Positions 1-9,081 are shown, counted from the first letter of the stretch. The stretch is DNA of 64,000 bases from Nocardia sp. NBC_01503 (GCF_036327755.1 NZ_CP109597.1:110583-174582), one strand, 5' to 3'. The notes: generated by a model not told the origin, from the letters alone. Program-made: numbers and translations.

Positions 1-1023
1 CCGCCCTCGCGTGCCGATCGGCCAGGTCGTGTCCTGGTGCCGGTGGCCGGCCGGAGCTGAACAGCACCGGCCCCAGGACACTGGCCTCCATCGCGGCCGT
101 GCCGATGCGCTGCCGCTGCTGGGCCGCGTATCGGCGACGTCGCCGGGCAGGCCGAGCAGGCCGGCGCCGCAGACCTATCGCATCGACGAGTGACCGAGCT
201 GATCCGGGTCCGGCGCCGAAGTGGCGTGCCCGCACTGCGGCGCCGTGGCCGATCGGCCTGCCAGGCTGCACTGGGCGACAGGCGGCTGTGGACGGCGCCG
301 ACGCTGCTGCCGGAGGCCAGGTGTGCTGGTGCCCGACCGCGATCGGTGCAACGAGCGGACAACGGCGCAGCCGACCTATTGCGACCGGTCTCCAGGCGGC
401 GTCGTCATCTCGGATGAAGCCGATCGGCCGCGCGCGCGGTGGCAGTTCGCACGCGATCCGGCGCGGCCGGTGGATCTGGACGCACCGGTGGCCAGGTGGC
501 CGAGGACAGGTTCGGGGGTGATCGGACCGTGTCCCGTGAGGCACCGGTGGTCTCGGATGGACACTCGGTGCGCGATGCGGCCGTGGGCGGCATCGGCGGC
601 GCCGGCGGCACCGGTGAGTGGGGATGACGCGCTGGATGCGGTGCAGGCCGAGCTCGCGGCAGGCGCGCGCTGCGGCGGTCACCGGCGGTGCAGGCGCTCG
701 ATCGGCTGGTGGAGCGATGGCCGGCGGCGCGAGTGCCGGCGGCAGGCGGCCACCGCGGCCGAGACTGGAGAGGTCGGCCAGCGGACCGGCGGCGAGCCGC
801 GCTGAGGGCTGAGCAGGCGCGGCTGCGCGAGCCAGGCCGAGTTCCGCGGTCCAGCTGGAGCCGCCAGGTGGAGATCCAGCGGGCGACGGCGTGGTCGGAT
901 GAGGCGCGCCGCGGTGCGGCGTGAGCGTGGCCGCAGCGGGACATGATCATCCAGATTGGCAACAGCCGCTGTCGGTGACCCGGAACGTGGCCACAGGCCT
1001 GGCATCGACCAGGTGGCGGTCGG
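1..1023. other. No supportable gene; very GC-rich, frame-broken DNA
   Basis: Every frame here is open for long stretches because the DNA is extremely GC-rich, but none of the translations has a credible amino-acid mix, domain or start with a ribosome binding site. The minus-strand neighbours to the right show repeated frame breaks, so this stretch may be a continuation of disrupted minus-strand coding DNA. I see nothing in it that can be called. Confidence 0.5.
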
Positions 1024-1710
1024 TCAGACGCTGGATTCGCTGCTGCGGCAGCTTCGTCGCTGTGGTGAGCCGGACGGGTTCGCGATGGTCGCTGATCGTG
1101 TGGGCGCGCAGCTCACGCGCGGACCGGGCGGGTGCTGCGGCGCTCCGTGCGGCAGTTCAGGATGATCCGGAGGCGGTGAGCCGCCAGTCATCGGTGCAGA
1201 TGTGCGGCAGTGACGGTCGGTCACCGGCGCGTGGATGGACCTGGGTGTTCGATGGGACGCTCGCCCGCGTCGCGGTCGCTGACGCGGAGGCTGATCGAGG
1301 TGGATGGTGATCCGGCGCCGGTGGTGGATTCTGAGTGGTGGATGAGCCCGCGCCGAATGGCGCAGGGTTTCAACATGGAACATGACACGTCTGGCATTGG
1401 CGCGGTAGTCGTTCATGCGCCTGGAGCCGACATCGTGCCGTCTGTTTCGTAACCGCCGGCACCGTGTTGCGTATCGCTCGCGAAACGCAAGCTGAAATGT
1501 TTCGTTTCCCCTGCTCAAACGGCCTTTTCTTCCCCGCCCTCGATGTCGTCTCCGTCGGCGTCTCCGTTCGGGGTTGAGCTGACGCCAATGCTTGAGCTTG
1601 TGCTTAGGCGAGCAGTACTTGCCGGGCCTGCCGGTGCGCGGTTGTTCGACCGGTTCGTCGCACTCGGGCAGCAGGCAGATCACCACATCGTCGTCCGTGT
1701 CGAGATCCAC
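1024..1710 (-). pseudogene. Zinc-motif protein start, 3' part out of frame
   Basis: The first 80 or so residues look real: an acidic N-terminus followed by CLLPECDEP and, 11 residues on, GRPGKYCSPKHK, a C-x4-C ... YCS zinc-cluster pattern, then a basic tail with a run of seven arginines. After about position 1455 the translation turns into arginine/proline-rich nonsense and credible-looking segments appear in the other frames, so the reading frame is probably broken. The same YC-x2-x-C type motif recurs in the proteins at 23515 and 39256. It could be the separate gene shown or the displaced C-terminus of the translocase remnant to its right. Function is unknown; nucleic-acid binding is a guess from the motif. 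Confidence 0.4.
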
Positions 1711-3947
1711 GTAGCCCTCGGTGTTCGTGGTGTCCTCGGTCGTCGCGGTGTCGGGTTCGGACCATCGAGGCGCCGCGCGGCCTGGTGTTGCGTCGCCGAT
1801 GTCGTAGCTGACGCGGCCAGGTAGTCCACGCGCATGCGCCGGTCGCTCGTGGATGCCAGGCGGGCGATGGCCACGCCCTGGGCTGTGGAGTTGGCGGCCA
1901 TCGCGGCGATCGGCAGGCCGGCAGCGTGATCGAAGTCCTGGCGGGCACGCGGTGGCACTGACATCGGACAGGTTGACTGACCGTGCCGAGCAGGCTGTCC
2001 ACGTTCATCTTCTGATCGGCGATGTGAGTCGGCCGCCGAGCCACCTGCTGGCGACCTTGGCCAGCTTGCGTCCAGCGTGTCGTAGTGGCTGTTCTCGTCG
2101 ATGAAGATGTTCCACGGCGGCAGCTCGGGTGAGACCGGTGATGAGGCCTCGCGCATCGCCGGCATCTCTTGCGGGCGTCATCGCTCAGCACGATGTCGAA
2201 TACCTCGATGGCGTGCTCGGGTCTCGGAGTCGCACGTAGTCCGCGCATTCCCAGAACGGGGCGACGGTCGCGCCGTTGGGATCGATGATCACGGTGATGG
2301 TGTCCTTCATGAGCAGCGAGTACGCGATCATCGTGTTGAAGGTGACGGACTTGCCCGAGCGGGTGGCGCCCTGGATCGCGCGGTGCATCGCGCGCGAGTT
2401 CATCGTCGAGTCGCCGTATTCGGCCCAGGCGGAAATCGTCGTGGCATCGAGCCGATGGTACCTGTAGCCGGTATTCGGTGCGGGTCTGGCCGCTCTTGAC
2501 CTGTACCGCTGTGACCAGCTCGAGGTGGCGACAGGCGATCGAGTCGAACACGCAGCTCCAGCAGGCCTGTTGCCGTCGGCCTCGATCAACTGGACCGCGG
2601 GAACATCCAGCGCCGAGGCCAGGTTCTGGGACTTCTTCTCGTCCTCCAGATCGTGCGGTGACCAGCCGTCGGGCATGCTCAGACGCAGGCGGATGCCGAC
2701 ATCGTTGCGGGTGATTCCGCTGTCGCTGCGGGTGGGGTCGGTCGGGGTCGACCAGGGTGGGCACGCCGCCGGGTCGGTGGCGCTGGGTTGCGGCCGGTTC
2801 AGTTCGGCCCACAGATCGGCCGCGTCGCGCAGGCGGGTCAGCGCGGTGTACGCGCTCGAGGTATTCTTGAGCGTCTGCAGGTCGATCTTCGGGGCTTCGG
2901 CGCGGATCTCGAGCACCAACTGGTCCGTCGCCGCCGCCGCGCACGCACGTCCAGCGCCGCGGCGATATCGGCGGTTCTGACCAGATCCTGCGGTGACCAG
3001 CCGTCGAGACCTGGAGCCGGATCCGCGCGCCAGGTCTCGCCAGATGCCGTCGTCGAGTGGTCGGCTTGATCGGAGGGCAGCAGCCGGCCATGCGCCCAGG
3101 TCGCCGTCGCGCAGTGAGGAGGTCCACGGCTGGCAGGCGGCCAATCGTCGGTGAGGCGCTCCAGGCCGGGCGCAGGCGGGATGGAATTCGGCGAGCGTTC
3201 GCGCTGGGTGAGGGCGCGGGTGGTGATGGCGCGCGAGTCTGCGCACGGGCCTTCATCCGAGGGCAGCCGCGCGGACCGTACCTCCGGTGCCGACCACGGT
3301 CGCCAACCCACCCGGGCAGACCGGCGGCCTGTTGCGGTGCGGCCGGATCGTGGTCGGGCAATCGCGATAGGCCATTGAACACCGCCTCGCTCGGGTACCG
3401 ATCTTCCAGCGTCGTCGTCAAGACCATCTTCGATGCGCATCAGCCCGACTGCCATCGGCGCGGAGATCCGCAGCGGGCTGGTCGATCTTCCTGTGGGGAC
3501 AGGGTCGGACCGGCTGGGCTGGGGCGCGCTGCTGTGGCCGGGTGGCAGGGCCTTCTGGAGCGGCGCATGGCCGCGTGTGAAGACCAGGCCGATGTGATCG
3601 TGGCGCTTCTTGGGGTTGTCCACGAGCTGGACGTGGCCGGAGGTGGCGCCGAAGGCGATGGCCGGGAAGCCTCGGACCAGTCGGTGGGCGTGTGATGACC
3701 CAGCATCCGCTGTCAGCACGTCCTCACCGTCCTCGGTGCTGACCACCTTGCGCAGCAGCGCCACCTGCCCTTCTGGGTGTCGGCCAGGCCGTGTTGACCA
3801 TCGCGGCCGCCAGCGGCTGATGTTCAGGCGGACCCGGCAGCGTCCGGCGGAGCGGATCGTGCGCCCGAGCAGCAATCGGCGCTGAGCAGGGCGCCCGCCG
3901 GCGATGATGGTGGGGATCAGGGCTTCGATCTCGGCGGAGCCGTGCAC
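1711..3947 (-). pseudogene. FtsK/SpoIIIE-like DNA translocase remnant, several frameshifts
   Basis: Fragments in all three minus-strand frames read as one conjugative FtsK/SpoIIIE-type ATPase. A Walker A motif (GATRSGKSVTFN) sits near 2370, followed by the hydrophobic strand ITVIIDPNG and, after a frame change, a Walker B-like FIDENSHY near 2100. Upstream pieces such as AEIEALIPTI (near 3930) and a stretch around 3450 (PMAVGLMRIEDGLDDDAG) appear in other frames. In actinobacterial plasmids, proteins of this family (TraB/FtsK-like) move double-stranded DNA between mycelial cells or through a T4SS. At least four frame changes are needed to join the pieces, so the copy is either decayed or carries sequencing indels. 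Exact ends are uncertain. Confidence 0.55.
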
Positions 3948-4178
3948 CAGGTGGTCACCTTGTCGATGGTCAGGTGCCCGGTGTTGGCGGCGGTCCGATC
4001 ATCGGCGGCATGCCACGCCCTGGGCCAGGGACTTTCCCCATTCGGCGCTTTCGAGCTGGACCTGTTTGCGGCTCATCGCGCACCCCCGACCAGGTATCGG
4101 GTGATGACGTAGCCGCGAAATGGTTCTGGGTGAGGGTGGCGGCCGCGGTGCAGGCGGTGAGCCGGCTACCCGGCTCGG

Positions 4179-4467
4179 CTACTCCGGCAGCGCAGTCCGC
4201 GTTCCTTCAGTGAGCGCGCACGTCGGACAGCGCACGTCGCCTGACAGCCAGCAGCTCCACACGCCCTGCCAGTTCTCTTCGTCCTGCGCGAGCTTGATCC
4301 GCACCTGTTTCCAGCGCTGATCGTCCAGCCGGACTTTGCGCTGTGGCCAGGTGTTTCGGGGCGATTCGGGCGTGGTCACAGGGACCATGGTCGCATGTTG
4401 CCTTGGTAACAGGCGCTTCTGACCTGCCAAGAGCCTTTCTGTCATGTGGGTTCTCATTGGCTTCCAT
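4179..4467 (-). pseudogene. Small hypothetical protein, one frameshift
   Basis: A good start lies at 4467: GAGGAGGCAGGA precedes ATG. The first 40 residues read in one frame (starting MEANENPHDRK), then around 4350 the credible sequence jumps to the next frame, which continues QRKVRLDDQRWKQVRIKLAQ and ends with a CPTCALTEG motif near the stop. The two cysteines suggest a small metal-binding or nucleic-acid-binding protein. It lies just upstream of the translocase remnant on the same strand and is broken in the same way. No family was recognised. Confidence 0.4.
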
Positions 4468-4579
4468 TCCTGCCTCCTCGGGTTTACGATAGATGCCATG
4501 GTACCATGGCATCTAGGGATCATGGCACCTCGTCGTTGGAGGCACCCGTGCACCGAGATCCGCAATCAGGAGGAATTCG

Positions 4580-5022
4580 ATGACCGCACCGACCCGTGGC
4601 GGATTCGCCATCCTGCTGCAACGGCAAGCTGTGGCGCGATCCATATCGCCGAGGCCCGGACAGCAGCGCCCGGACCTGGCCTACCCGCGAGCGCGCTCGG
4701 GCGTTGCGCAGCCTGATGCAGGCCGTCGTACGGCCCGACCAGCTACAGCCCGTCGGTGATCCAGTGGACCCCGGCCAGCAGGTGGTGGCCCGATGACCGG
4801 ATCGACCGACCTGCACCGGCGACCGATTCCGCGACGCCGCAAGACAGCATCCGCACGCTGGAAGTCCTGCGCTTCCCCAACGAGCTGCGCGCGGAGCTGG
4901 CCGTGGTCAGCGTCGAATACCGGGGCCAGGTCACCGAGCCCAAGGACCGCACCACCCGCATGGAGATCGCCCGGCTGCTGGGCCGCAACTTCGTGCGCAT
5001 CGAGAAGGCGCAGGTGCGGTGA
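4580..5022 (+). pseudogene. Hypothetical protein, frame-broken 5' part
   Basis: A strong ribosome binding site (AGGAGGAATTCG) precedes ATG at 4580, giving MTAPTRGGFAILLQ, but this frame soon loses sense and credible residues appear in other frames (CNGKLWRDPYRRG, then near 4750 the frame that ends at 5022). The last frame is convincing: it contains IRTLEVLRFPNELRAEL and EPKDRTTRMEIARLLGRN and its stop overlaps the next start by TGATG. It is therefore probably the first gene of the long plus-strand operon, with indels in its first half. The function is unknown. Confidence 0.45.
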
Positions 5023-5699
5023 TGTCGCTGCTGCGCCGAGGCAAGAAGGTGGCCACCGTGGTGCGGCCTGCGCAGGAAATGCACCGCAGGCTGGCCTATC
5101 ACGCCCTGACCGATGACTGGCGCTATGACCCGTGGGACTGCCGCGATCCGGGAGCACTGACCCCGGCCGAGGCGCTCAAGGTCCACAAGAGTCACGGTCC
5201 TGGCAAGTGCGAGACCGCTGATTGCCGGATCTTCCGCCGCGCGCCGGATCGGCCCGCCAGATCGATCGGAGACGCAGCCGCTGAACGTGGACCTGCACCG
5301 TCGCCCCGTACAAGGGCTGACCACCCCTCGGGAGGACCCGAGGCGGATGGTAGCCGCCTCGGATCCTCCCCCAATCTCCCACAGGAGATTCCGATGCCCA
5401 ACATCGAGGCCCCCGTCGCCGTGGCGGGGATCGCGCACCTGGAATTCGAGTACACCCCGCCATGCGAGGGCGCCCATCCCGAACAGAACACCCCGGCGGC
5501 GCAGTACCGCTGCGACCAGCACGGATGCGAGGTGTTCCTGTTCTGCGCCGACTGCGAACGCACTCAGCGTGAGCTGCTCGAACACGCGTTGACCTGCGGC
5601 GGAGTGATCCTCTGCAACAAGTGCGCGCGCCTGTTCGGCACCTTCGCCGAGTCGGTGCAGATCACCCCGCTGCACACCGTGCGCACAGGCGAGCACTGA
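5022..5699 (+). CDS. Zinc-cluster protein; possible in-frame fusion of two small genes
   Basis: The start ATG overlaps the previous stop. The N-terminal third carries WRYDPWDCRDPGALTPAEAL followed by a C-x4-C pair (KCETADCRIF); this module is paralogous to the next gene, which has ELTTEQAHEV and CTADTC in the same places. The C-terminal 101 residues form a second module rich in cysteine pairs (C-x4-C, C-x2-C, C-x2-C). This second module has its own start at 5394 with the ribosome site AGGAG six bases before it, and a perfect hairpin (5331-5369) separates the two. No stop codon lies between, so either the two genes have fused or the stop of the first was lost. Likely nucleic-acid or metal binding; no named family. 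Confidence 0.6.
   Translation: MSLLRRGKKVATVVRPAQEMHRRLAYHALTDDWRYDPWDCRDPGALTPAEALKVHKSHGPGKCETADCRIFRRAPDRPARSIGDAAAERGPAPSPRTRADHPSGGPEADGSRLGSSPNLPQEIPMPNIEAPVAVAGIAHLEFEYTPPCEGAHPEQNTPAAQYRCDQHGCEVFLFCADCERTQRELLEHALTCGGVILCNKCARLFGTFAESVQITPLHTVRTGEH
5331..5369. repeat. Perfect hairpin between the two modules of the preceding/following coding region
   Basis: Arms are GGAGGA-C-CCGAGGCGG and CCGCCTCGG-A-TCCTCC around a seven-base loop (ATGGTAG); 15 of 16 positions pair. There is no U-run. It sits 24 bases before the internal start at 5394 and looks like an intergenic terminator or a block controlling that start, although the reading frame runs through it. Confidence 0.6.
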
Positions 5700-5953
5700 T
5701 GAGCGGGGCGGACGCGGCCTGGGTGCGGCTGATGGCCGAGGCGCTCGGGGACGAGTTCGTGCGGGCGCACGCCCAGGACCTGGTGCCCTCGCAATGGCGC
5801 TGCTCCTATTCCGGGGAGCTGACCACCGAGCAGGCGCACGAGGTGATGCGGATGCATCGCACCTGCACCGCCGACACCTGCCGGATCAAGCACACCGCCG
5901 TCAACACGCTGGCCGAGGCCATCGGTGCCGATTCCGGACGCCAACACCACTGA
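5699..5953 (+). CDS. Small zinc-motif protein
   Basis: Eighty-four residues; the start overlaps the previous stop (TGATG), so translation is coupled. The middle reads LTTEQAHEVMRMH followed by CTADTCRIK, matching the layout of the first module of the upstream protein (LTPAEALKVHKSH, CETADCRIF). The conserved LT-x2-QA...H-x2-C-x4-C pattern suggests a metal-binding helix-turn element. It is part of an operon of very small plasmid genes. The function is unknown. Confidence 0.65.
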   Translation: MSGADAAWVRLMAEALGDEFVRAHAQDLVPSQWRCSYSGELTTEQAHEVMRMHRTCTADTCRIKHTAVNTLAEAIGADSGRQHH

Positions 5954-6023
5954 ATGACGAAGTGGGACCAGGCATCTCATCCATGCCTGGTCCCGCCGTC
6001 AAGGATCACCGAAAGGGACACCA

Positions 6024-6152
6024 ATGGCAAAACTCAAGAAACGCGATTTGGGGCCACGCATCACCGGCGCCGCCACCGAGCTGGTGGGCGACGCCATCCG
6101 CCAGGCCGCACTGACGGATCTGCGGGCACGGGTCGGGGGTGAGCGGTCGTGA
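6024..6152 (+). CDS. Small hypothetical protein (42 aa)
   Basis: The start is preceded by GAAAGGGACACCA and the codons show normal high-GC third positions. The product begins MAKLKKRDLGPRITG and is mostly helical with a basic N-terminus. Its TGA overlaps the next start (GTGATC), so it belongs to the same coupled operon. It is too short to assign to a family. Confidence 0.6.
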   Translation: MAKLKKRDLGPRITGAATELVGDAIRQAALTDLRARVGGERS

Positions 6153-6487
6153 TCATGATTCCGGCGATGGCCGAATCCCAGCTCATCGACTCCTTGGCCG
6201 CATTGGGCGCGCGATTGCACGCGCTGGATGAGCGCACGCAGTCCGCGCTGGCGGGGATCTCCGATCCGGATGACTTCCTGTACTGGAAGCTCATCGCGGT
6301 CATGGAGGCCGCCACCGACGTGACCAAGGCCGCCGATCTGGCCCGCCAGGCGGTGCTGGACACCGGCGACTTCGCCCTGGACGCGGAGCGGATCGTGGCA
6401 CGGGTCCGCGCGGGCCTGCCCGAGTCCATGCGTCCCCGGATCGGCGCGGCGGAGCCGGTTGCGGTGCCGCCCGACCCCGGGGAGTGA
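6149..6487 (+). CDS. Hypothetical helical protein
   Basis: The gene uses GTG at 6149 (or the ATG six bases on), overlapping the previous stop. The 112-residue product is alpha-helical and acidic, with SQLIDSLAALGARLHAL and repeated alanine-rich helices, and it has no transmembrane segment or cysteine motif. It is followed four bases later by the next gene. No family was recognised; an accessory protein of plasmid transfer or maintenance is possible from its position only. Confidence 0.65.
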   Translation: MIMIPAMAESQLIDSLAALGARLHALDERTQSALAGISDPDDFLYWKLIAVMEAATDVTKAADLARQAVLDTGDFALDAERIVARVRAGLPESMRPRIGAAEPVAVPPDPGE

Positions 6488-6490
6488 GCC

Positions 6491-6700
6491 ATGCACGGAT
6501 TGCAACGGCGCGCATTGCGCAAGGTCGGGCAGGCAGCGAAGGCCACTCCGCTGCTCGCGTTCCTGATCGCCGCGGCCGTCATCGTGGCCGGCCTGGGCCT
6601 GGTCGGTGTGCTGGCCTTCGGCCACCGCCCGCCCGCACCGGTCACTCTGCCGCCCCCGCCGCCGGGGACCTGCCAGTTCTTCTGTGAGAACCCGGCATGA
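6491..6700 (+). CDS. Small single-span membrane protein
   Basis: Sixty-nine residues: a basic N-terminus (HGLQRRALRKVGQ), one hydrophobic segment at about residues 21-43 (LLAFLIAAAVIVAGLGLVGVL) and a proline-rich outer tail ending CQFFCENPA. The topology is N-in, with a short external tail containing two cysteines that could form a disulphide. Its stop overlaps the next start by ATGA. Similar single-span proteins recur in this operon (6977) and elsewhere in the window. The function is unknown. Confidence 0.65.
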   Translation: MHGLQRRALRKVGQAAKATPLLAFLIAAAVIVAGLGLVGVLAFGHRPPAPVTLPPPPPGTCQFFCENPA

Positions 6701-6936
6701 CCAGCGTCGATCCGGTCCAGGACTGGCTGGTCATCCTGACCGGCCCGGTGTGCAGCACCTATGTCCGGATGCCGCTCACCGCCACCGAGGTAGCGGTGCT
6801 GCGGCGCCTGGGCGAAGCGGTCTCGGAGGTCGCTGTCAGCGGCACCCGCCCCGGCCTCCGGATCACGCCCTGGTCCCAGGCCAGCGCCACCCAGCGCGCG
6901 TTCCTGGCCCATCAGCAGCACCAGACCACGGTCTGA
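6697..6936 (+). CDS. Hypothetical protein (79 aa)
   Basis: The gene starts inside the previous stop (ATGA). The product is soluble, with alternating strand and helix character (DWLVILTGPVCSTYVRMPLT and EVAVLRRLGEAVSEVAV). There is no recognisable domain. Its place in an unbroken coupled chain and its normal codon usage support it as a real gene. Confidence 0.6.
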   Translation: MTSVDPVQDWLVILTGPVCSTYVRMPLTATEVAVLRRLGEAVSEVAVSGTRPGLRITPWSQASATQRAFLAHQQHQTTV

Positions 6937-6976
6937 CCCCCATCACCTCACCACTTCCCTGAAAGGCCGAACTCCC

Positions 6977-7168
6977 ATGCAGAACAACACCTACGCCCGC
7001 CGCTATCACGACACCGTCCACACGTCCCGCTCGCAGCAGTCGGCCCCGGTCACTGTGCAGAAGGTGTACCCGGCCGGCCCGATCGTGGTCCTGGTCGCCG
7101 TGGTCACCTCGGTCGGTTTCCTCAGCGGATTCCTGATCGGCTGGCAGCAGCGCGAGGACTGGGCATGA
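6977..7168 (+). CDS. Small single-span membrane protein
   Basis: Sixty-three residues with a polar N-terminus (QNNTYARRYHDTVH) and one hydrophobic segment near residues 35-56 (IVVLVAVVTSVGFLSGFLIG) followed by a short charged tail. CTGAAAGGCCGAACTCCC precedes the ATG. The stop overlaps the next start by ATGA. It is probably an inner-membrane anchor or pore-associated component of a plasmid transfer apparatus, by position only. Confidence 0.6.
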   Translation: MQNNTYARRYHDTVHTSRSQQSAPVTVQKVYPAGPIVVLVAVVTSVGFLSGFLIGWQQREDWA

Positions 7169-7695
7169 CCAGCACGGACACCGCATTCGACGCACTGGCG
7201 ACCTGCCCCTGCCCGTGCCATGACGGACCGGGCGGCCATTGCAGCGACTGCTGCACCGAACAGCTGTGCCAGGACTGCATCCACCGCCTCATTCGAGGAG
7301 AGAAACACACGATGAACAGCACGAACACCTCCCCTGACCAGGCCGACACCCGCCCGCGGGTGCAGGTCCAGTCCTTGCACCACGGCATGGTGACCGTGGC
7401 CGCGGAGATCGTGGCCGAACACTTCGCCATCACCCCGCACATCAACGACAACGGCGCGCCAGCGGTGTTCGGGCTGTCGCTGGTCCATATCCCCACCGGC
7501 CGACACATCCCGGTTGACGGGTTCCCGTGTCGGGAGGAGTTGCGCGAGTTGGGCCAGGCACTGGCCGCGCTGCCCCTCGAGTGGGCCACCACCACCTCCG
7601 ACAGCATCAGCCTGGACCAGTTGCAGTCGATGCACGAGAGCATCACCGCCTGGGACAAGAACCGCCGCAACCACGTTCATGGGTGCCAGCGATGA
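7165..7695 (+). CDS. Cysteine-cluster protein with internal start
   Basis: The first 49 residues hold nine cysteines in tight pairs (CPCPCHD, CSDCC, CQDC), a likely zinc-binding leader. The remaining 128 residues are a mixed alpha/beta domain with HGMVTVAAEIVAEHFAITPH and GLSLVHIPTGRHIPV. A second ATG at 7312 is preceded by GAGGAGAG and lies in the same frame, so, as at 5022/5394, two small genes may be fused without a stop. The last bases overlap the next micro-ORF (ATGA). The function is unknown. Confidence 0.6.
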   Translation: MTSTDTAFDALATCPCPCHDGPGGHCSDCCTEQLCQDCIHRLIRGEKHTMNSTNTSPDQADTRPRVQVQSLHHGMVTVAAEIVAEHFAITPHINDNGAPAVFGLSLVHIPTGRHIPVDGFPCREELRELGQALAALPLEWATTTSDSISLDQLQSMHESITAWDKNRRNHVHGCQR

Positions 7696-7769
7696 ACCGG
7701 GCGGTGCGCGCGATCACCGCGAACGTGCACCAGGTGCACGGAGATCGCGGGCTGGAGGTACGCCGATGA
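7692..7769 (+). CDS. Coupled micro-ORF (25 aa)
   Basis: This micro-ORF of 25 codons begins in the stop of the upstream gene and ends in the start of the downstream ParB-like gene, both by ATGA overlaps. The product is basic (NRAVRAITANVHQVHGDRG). A translation-coupling leader for the next gene is plausible; a functional peptide is equally possible. Confidence 0.45.
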   Translation: MNRAVRAITANVHQVHGDRGLEVRR

Positions 7770-8662
7770 GCGCCCTGGCCAGCATCGAATGGACAGAGCC
7801 GACCACGCTCACCGAGGGCGGGGAACCGCAGGTGTACCTGGCGGCGGTGTCGGTGCGCGAGATCTTCGCCGATCCGACCTATCAGCGGGATCTGGATCGG
7901 CCCCGCGCCGAGCACATGGCCCGCGAGGACCACTGGAATGTGCGCCTGCTCGGGGTGATCGAACTGTCCGACCGGGGCGAAGGCATGCAGCCGGACCGAT
8001 ACGCGGTGATCAACGGGCAGCACCGGGTGGAGGCGGCCCGTCTGCGTGACCGCGATATGCCGCTGGTCGCCAAGGTCCACACCGGGCTCAGCATCGAGCA
8101 GGAAGCACAGCTGTTCCACGAGATCGACGCCAGCACACGGCGGCTGACCACGTGGGACCGGTGGAAGGCCCGCCGCGCCGGCGGGGACGCTGTGGTGGCC
8201 GCGATCGAGGCCGTGGTGGTAGCGGCCGGGATGCAGGTCGACATGGCGCCGAACAACGGCAATATCCGCTGCACCTCCACTCTCGAAAAGGTCTACAAGC
8301 TGGGCGGCGGAGGTAAGGGACTGCTGCTGGAGAACACGCTGACCTTCATCGCCGAGGTGTGGGGCAAGCGCCTGGACGCCGTCGACGCGCCGCTGGTACT
8401 GGGGGTCGCGTTGATCCTGCACAGCTACGACGACGTGCTGGACCACGAACGCCTGGGGGATCTGCTGGTGGACTACGCACCTCGCCAGATCAAGGCCCGC
8501 GCCGAGGCCTTGCGCGAGACCGAGAACGGCCAGGCCGGCAAGTTGGCCGCCTTGGTCATGATCAGCGCCTACAACAGCGCCCGCGGCACCAAGAAGCTGG
8601 CGCGCGATCAGCTCGGGCGCCCCTCGAAGCCCCAGGCCCGCACCAGCAAGGAGGCTGTGTGA
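7766..8662 (+). CDS. ParB/Srx-like (DUF6551-like) protein
   Basis: The 298-residue product begins with a ParB/sulfiredoxin-like fold: DPTYQRDLDRPRAEHM in the position of the ParB box I region, then RYAVINGQHRVEAARLR, whose NGQHR motif matches the phosphate-binding G-x-x-R of ParB-like nucleotide-binding proteins. The C-terminal half is helical. Stand-alone members of this group are frequent on actinobacterial plasmids and phages and are thought to bind nucleotides or DNA. It is distinct from the true partition ParB at 18146 because it lacks that protein's HTH. ATGA overlaps link it to both neighbours. Confidence 0.7.
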   Translation: MSALASIEWTEPTTLTEGGEPQVYLAAVSVREIFADPTYQRDLDRPRAEHMAREDHWNVRLLGVIELSDRGEGMQPDRYAVINGQHRVEAARLRDRDMPLVAKVHTGLSIEQEAQLFHEIDASTRRLTTWDRWKARRAGGDAVVAAIEAVVVAAGMQVDMAPNNGNIRCTSTLEKVYKLGGGGKGLLLENTLTFIAEVWGKRLDAVDAPLVLGVALILHSYDDVLDHERLGDLLVDYAPRQIKARAEALRETENGQAGKLAALVMISAYNSARGTKKLARDQLGRPSKPQARTSKEAV

Positions 8663-9081
8663 TGGGACTTCGATCCTGGTTGCGGCGCGGCGCGAACGCG
8701 AGTGTGGAGGCCCGCGCCGGAAGCCCTGGGGCGTACGTGCACGACCGGTACGAACGGCTGATCCTGTGCGACCTGGCCACCAACGGTGGCACCGCCACCA
8801 TGGCGCGCGTGCTCGGCTTGCTGGACCAGCAGATACCGGCGGATCTGGATCCCCACTCCGCCGAGGCGGTGCCGGCCTCACTCACCGCAGACGTGGCGGC
8901 CGCCGTGCGTCGGCTCACCGCCCGCGGCTTCACCGCCCGCGGCTTCACCGCTCCTGTCACCGGCGGGGGATGGCGGATCACCGAGCGCGGCAAGGCCGCG
9001 ACCGTGCTGGATCTGCTCGGGGTCCTCGGCCTTCCCAGCCGCAGCGCACCACGCCTGCGCGCCCGCCTGAATACCCGCTGA
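8662..9081 (+). CDS. Winged-helix-like small protein with a duplicated 15-bp unit
   Basis: The gene starts in the previous stop (TGATG). Of its 139 residues the last 70 resemble a small winged helix: a helix AAAVRRLTARG, a beta hairpin GGWRITERGKA and a final helix. The segment RGFTARGFTA comes from a perfect tandem repeat of 15 bases (GCCCGCGGCTTCACC twice) at about 8921-8950, lengthening the wing by five residues. A regulatory, DNA-binding role in the operon is inferred. No named family. Confidence 0.6.
   Translation: MGLRSWLRRGANASVEARAGSPGAYVHDRYERLILCDLATNGGTATMARVLGLLDQQIPADLDPHSAEAVPASLTADVAAAVRRLTARGFTARGFTAPVTGGGWRITERGKAATVLDLLGVLGLPSRSAPRLRARLNTR

Noticed and set aside
1604..3427. 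A 607-codon minus-strand open frame
   Set aside because: Only short parts have sensible protein sequence; the FtsK-like motifs lie in a different frame for most of its length. It is open mainly because the DNA is so GC-rich.
7766..8662. Calling this the partition ParB
   Set aside because: It has a ParB/Srx-like domain but no KorB-type HTH and no adjacent ParA; the pair at 17424-19021 fits partition much better.
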